Shown here: positions 50,031 through 50,931 of the stretch, one piece after another
Position numbering within the stretch: the first letter of the stretch is position 1
Layout: every line of letters starts with the position of its first letter
NCBI GenBank assembly: GCA_000320545.1
Contig: ADNK01000145.1
Location: forward strand, 1 to 50,931
Length of the DNA: 50,931 nucleotides
Reading direction: 5' to 3'
Source: Bigelowiella natans CCMP2755
Taxonomy: Eukaryota; Cercozoa; Chlorarachniophyceae
The notes under the pieces: model-generated
The model's input: only the letters and a program-made list of their open reading frames with translations
Databases searched by the model: none
Told to the model about the DNA's origin: nothing
Program-made: the position numbers and the translations under genes

Positions 50031-50069
<39 letters not shown>

Positions 50070-50315
50070 CCTGTAGGCTGTCTTTGCGCCCACGTCTGGC
50101 CCCCGTGAGTAGCAGTAGTAGTAGTAGTAGGAGGAGGAGGAGGAGGAGGAGGAATAGAAATCGGGGAGAAATAACAGTAAAGATAGAATCTCTGAACTGC
50201 AAAAGCAGCAACCGCCATAGCAACAACCAACACTAACATGCTGCCTTTCCACCATTCTGCCGTCTTTCTGTGCCCCCATATACATATGCTTCGTGTGATA
50301 AATTTGTGTATGTGC

Positions 50316-50352
<37 letters not shown>

Positions 50353-50787
50353 TTGGGGCGGCCATCTTCATCATCTTCTTCTCTTTATTTCCTTCTTTTT
50401 CTTCTTCTTCTTCTTAGATTCGCTGATGGGTGGGACGGAAAGACTGATGAGGAAGTCGTCCGTGAGCTCTGCGAGGTGCTTAAGGGGATGTTTTGGAGGA
50501 GGAAGAAGAAGAAGACAACGAGCAGCAGCAGCAGCAGCGAAAACGATGATGGTAGCGGGGGTCAAGACGATCCAGACGCAGAGGCTTTCAGAAAGGAGCC
50601 TTTTCCAACGCCCTTGGTAGTATTAAGCGCATGATCTTCGTTGGATAGCCTTAGTTCTAACACGGATGTTAACGCACGGTGGATAGTAATAGGAAGAATA
50701 ATGAGTTCATTGTTATCAGGATTATGTAGTTGCTCGGTGGGACAGCGATCCCTTCGCTCTTGGTTCTTATTCTTACCTCAAACTAGG
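45402..50787 (+). CDS. Flavin amine oxidase (LSD/polyamine-oxidase superfamily) with N-terminal NG..GRY..NL module, partial
   Basis: FAD-dependent amine oxidase; the substrate could be a polyamine or a methylated lysine. Exons: first about 45402-45729, then 45991-46040, 46134-46173, 46313-46384, 46508-46564, 46800-46870, 47063-47252, 47573-47683, 47895-47995, 48318-48400, 48583-48699, 48876-48976, 49055-about 49170, 49388-49530, 49660-49791, 49869-49936, about 50078-50107, 50418-50616, 50720-50787. The dinucleotide-binding motif VVGAGAAGLAAAKFL is followed by LEGRPRLGGRTFT, VDLGASYIHNCNE, CAVPLGVLQ, FHILNLHAYG and ARWDSDPFALGSYSYL, in the order typical of the family. Before the FAD motif lies a module reading DYNGMIGIVFGELNQRGRYP and NLLRVL, of the same kind as in the gene upstream. 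Exon 49055 adds a poly-Ser and basic insert (KRKRPQ) and exon 50418 a Lys/Ser insert. The gene continues past the right edge. Confidence 0.92.
46194..46232. repeat. CT microsatellite
   Basis: About 19 CT units in the amine oxidase intron between 46173 and 46313. Similar CT runs sit before acceptors at 46746-46786, 46999-47026 and 50036-50066. Confidence 0.95.
49320..49353. repeat. CA microsatellite
   Basis: About 16 CA units in the amine oxidase intron before exon 49388; a second CA run lies at 48500-48540 in the intron before exon 48583. Confidence 0.95.
49792..49868 (+). other. GC-AG intron
   Basis: Between exons 49660-49791 and 49869-49936 the only junction that keeps the amine oxidase frame uses an AAG|GCAAGC donor and a GAAATAG acceptor, 77 bp. 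Read through, the frame ends at the stop just before the acceptor. Confidence 0.7.
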
Positions 50788-50831
50788 GTGATAATATGTA
50801 CTCGCGAGTGTGTTGCGCGTGTGCATATACG

Positions 50832-50931
<100 letters not shown>

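Noticed and set aside
46194-50066. CT runs as strand-specific polypyrimidine tracts
   Set aside because: Several CT runs do precede acceptors on the sense strand, but GA runs on the sense strand are also common (19585-19642, transketolase intron at 36277-36322), so no consistent polarity is seen.

Overview
This is nuclear DNA from an intron-rich eukaryote, most likely a unicellular alga or other protist. The evidence is many short exons with GT..AG borders, dense microsatellites (CA, GA, TA and trinucleotide runs), and eukaryote-only families (MAP kinase, ArfGAP, JMJD4-type JmjC oxygenase, LSD/polyamine-oxidase flavoprotein). The lineage cannot be fixed from the sequence. No organelle, bacterial, viral or transposon gene was recognised, and no tRNA or rRNA was seen.

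I rebuilt exon chains by hand from splice borders and codon phase. Left to right the genes are: (-) a single-pass membrane protein running off the left edge (<112-4340); (+) a Cys-rich multi-pass membrane protein (5461-10277); (-) an unknown soluble protein (11040-13109); (+) a multi-pass protein with a long charged loop (13394-14839); (-) a JMJD4-like oxygenase (15770-17580); (+) a large multi-pass membrane protein of about 20 exons (18064-23661); (-) an intronless MAP kinase (24472-25668); (+) an unknown protein with an acylation-type N terminus (26388-29727); (-) a small basic protein (about 30808-31320, weak); (+) an ArfGAP (31375-32865); (-) transketolase in 20 exons, 685 aa, every phase closing (33698-39278); (+) an unknown protein with a basic tail (39780-44359); (+) a flavin amine oxidase running off the right edge (45402-50787+).

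Two layout patterns stand out. Strands alternate almost perfectly (- + - + - + - + - + - + +). The five convergent (tail-to-tail) spacers, each about 0.75-1.1 kb, lack long microsatellites but are rich in self-complementary words such as GCTAGC, GCATGC and CTAGCTAG. Introns show the opposite: they hold nearly all the microsatellites.

Functionally the window mixes carbon metabolism (transketolase), translation or chromatin oxidases (JMJD4-like, LSD-like), vesicle traffic (ArfGAP) and a set of likely membrane or signalling proteins. The last two genes share a small NG..GRY..NL module, which in the final gene sits in front of an amine oxidase domain.
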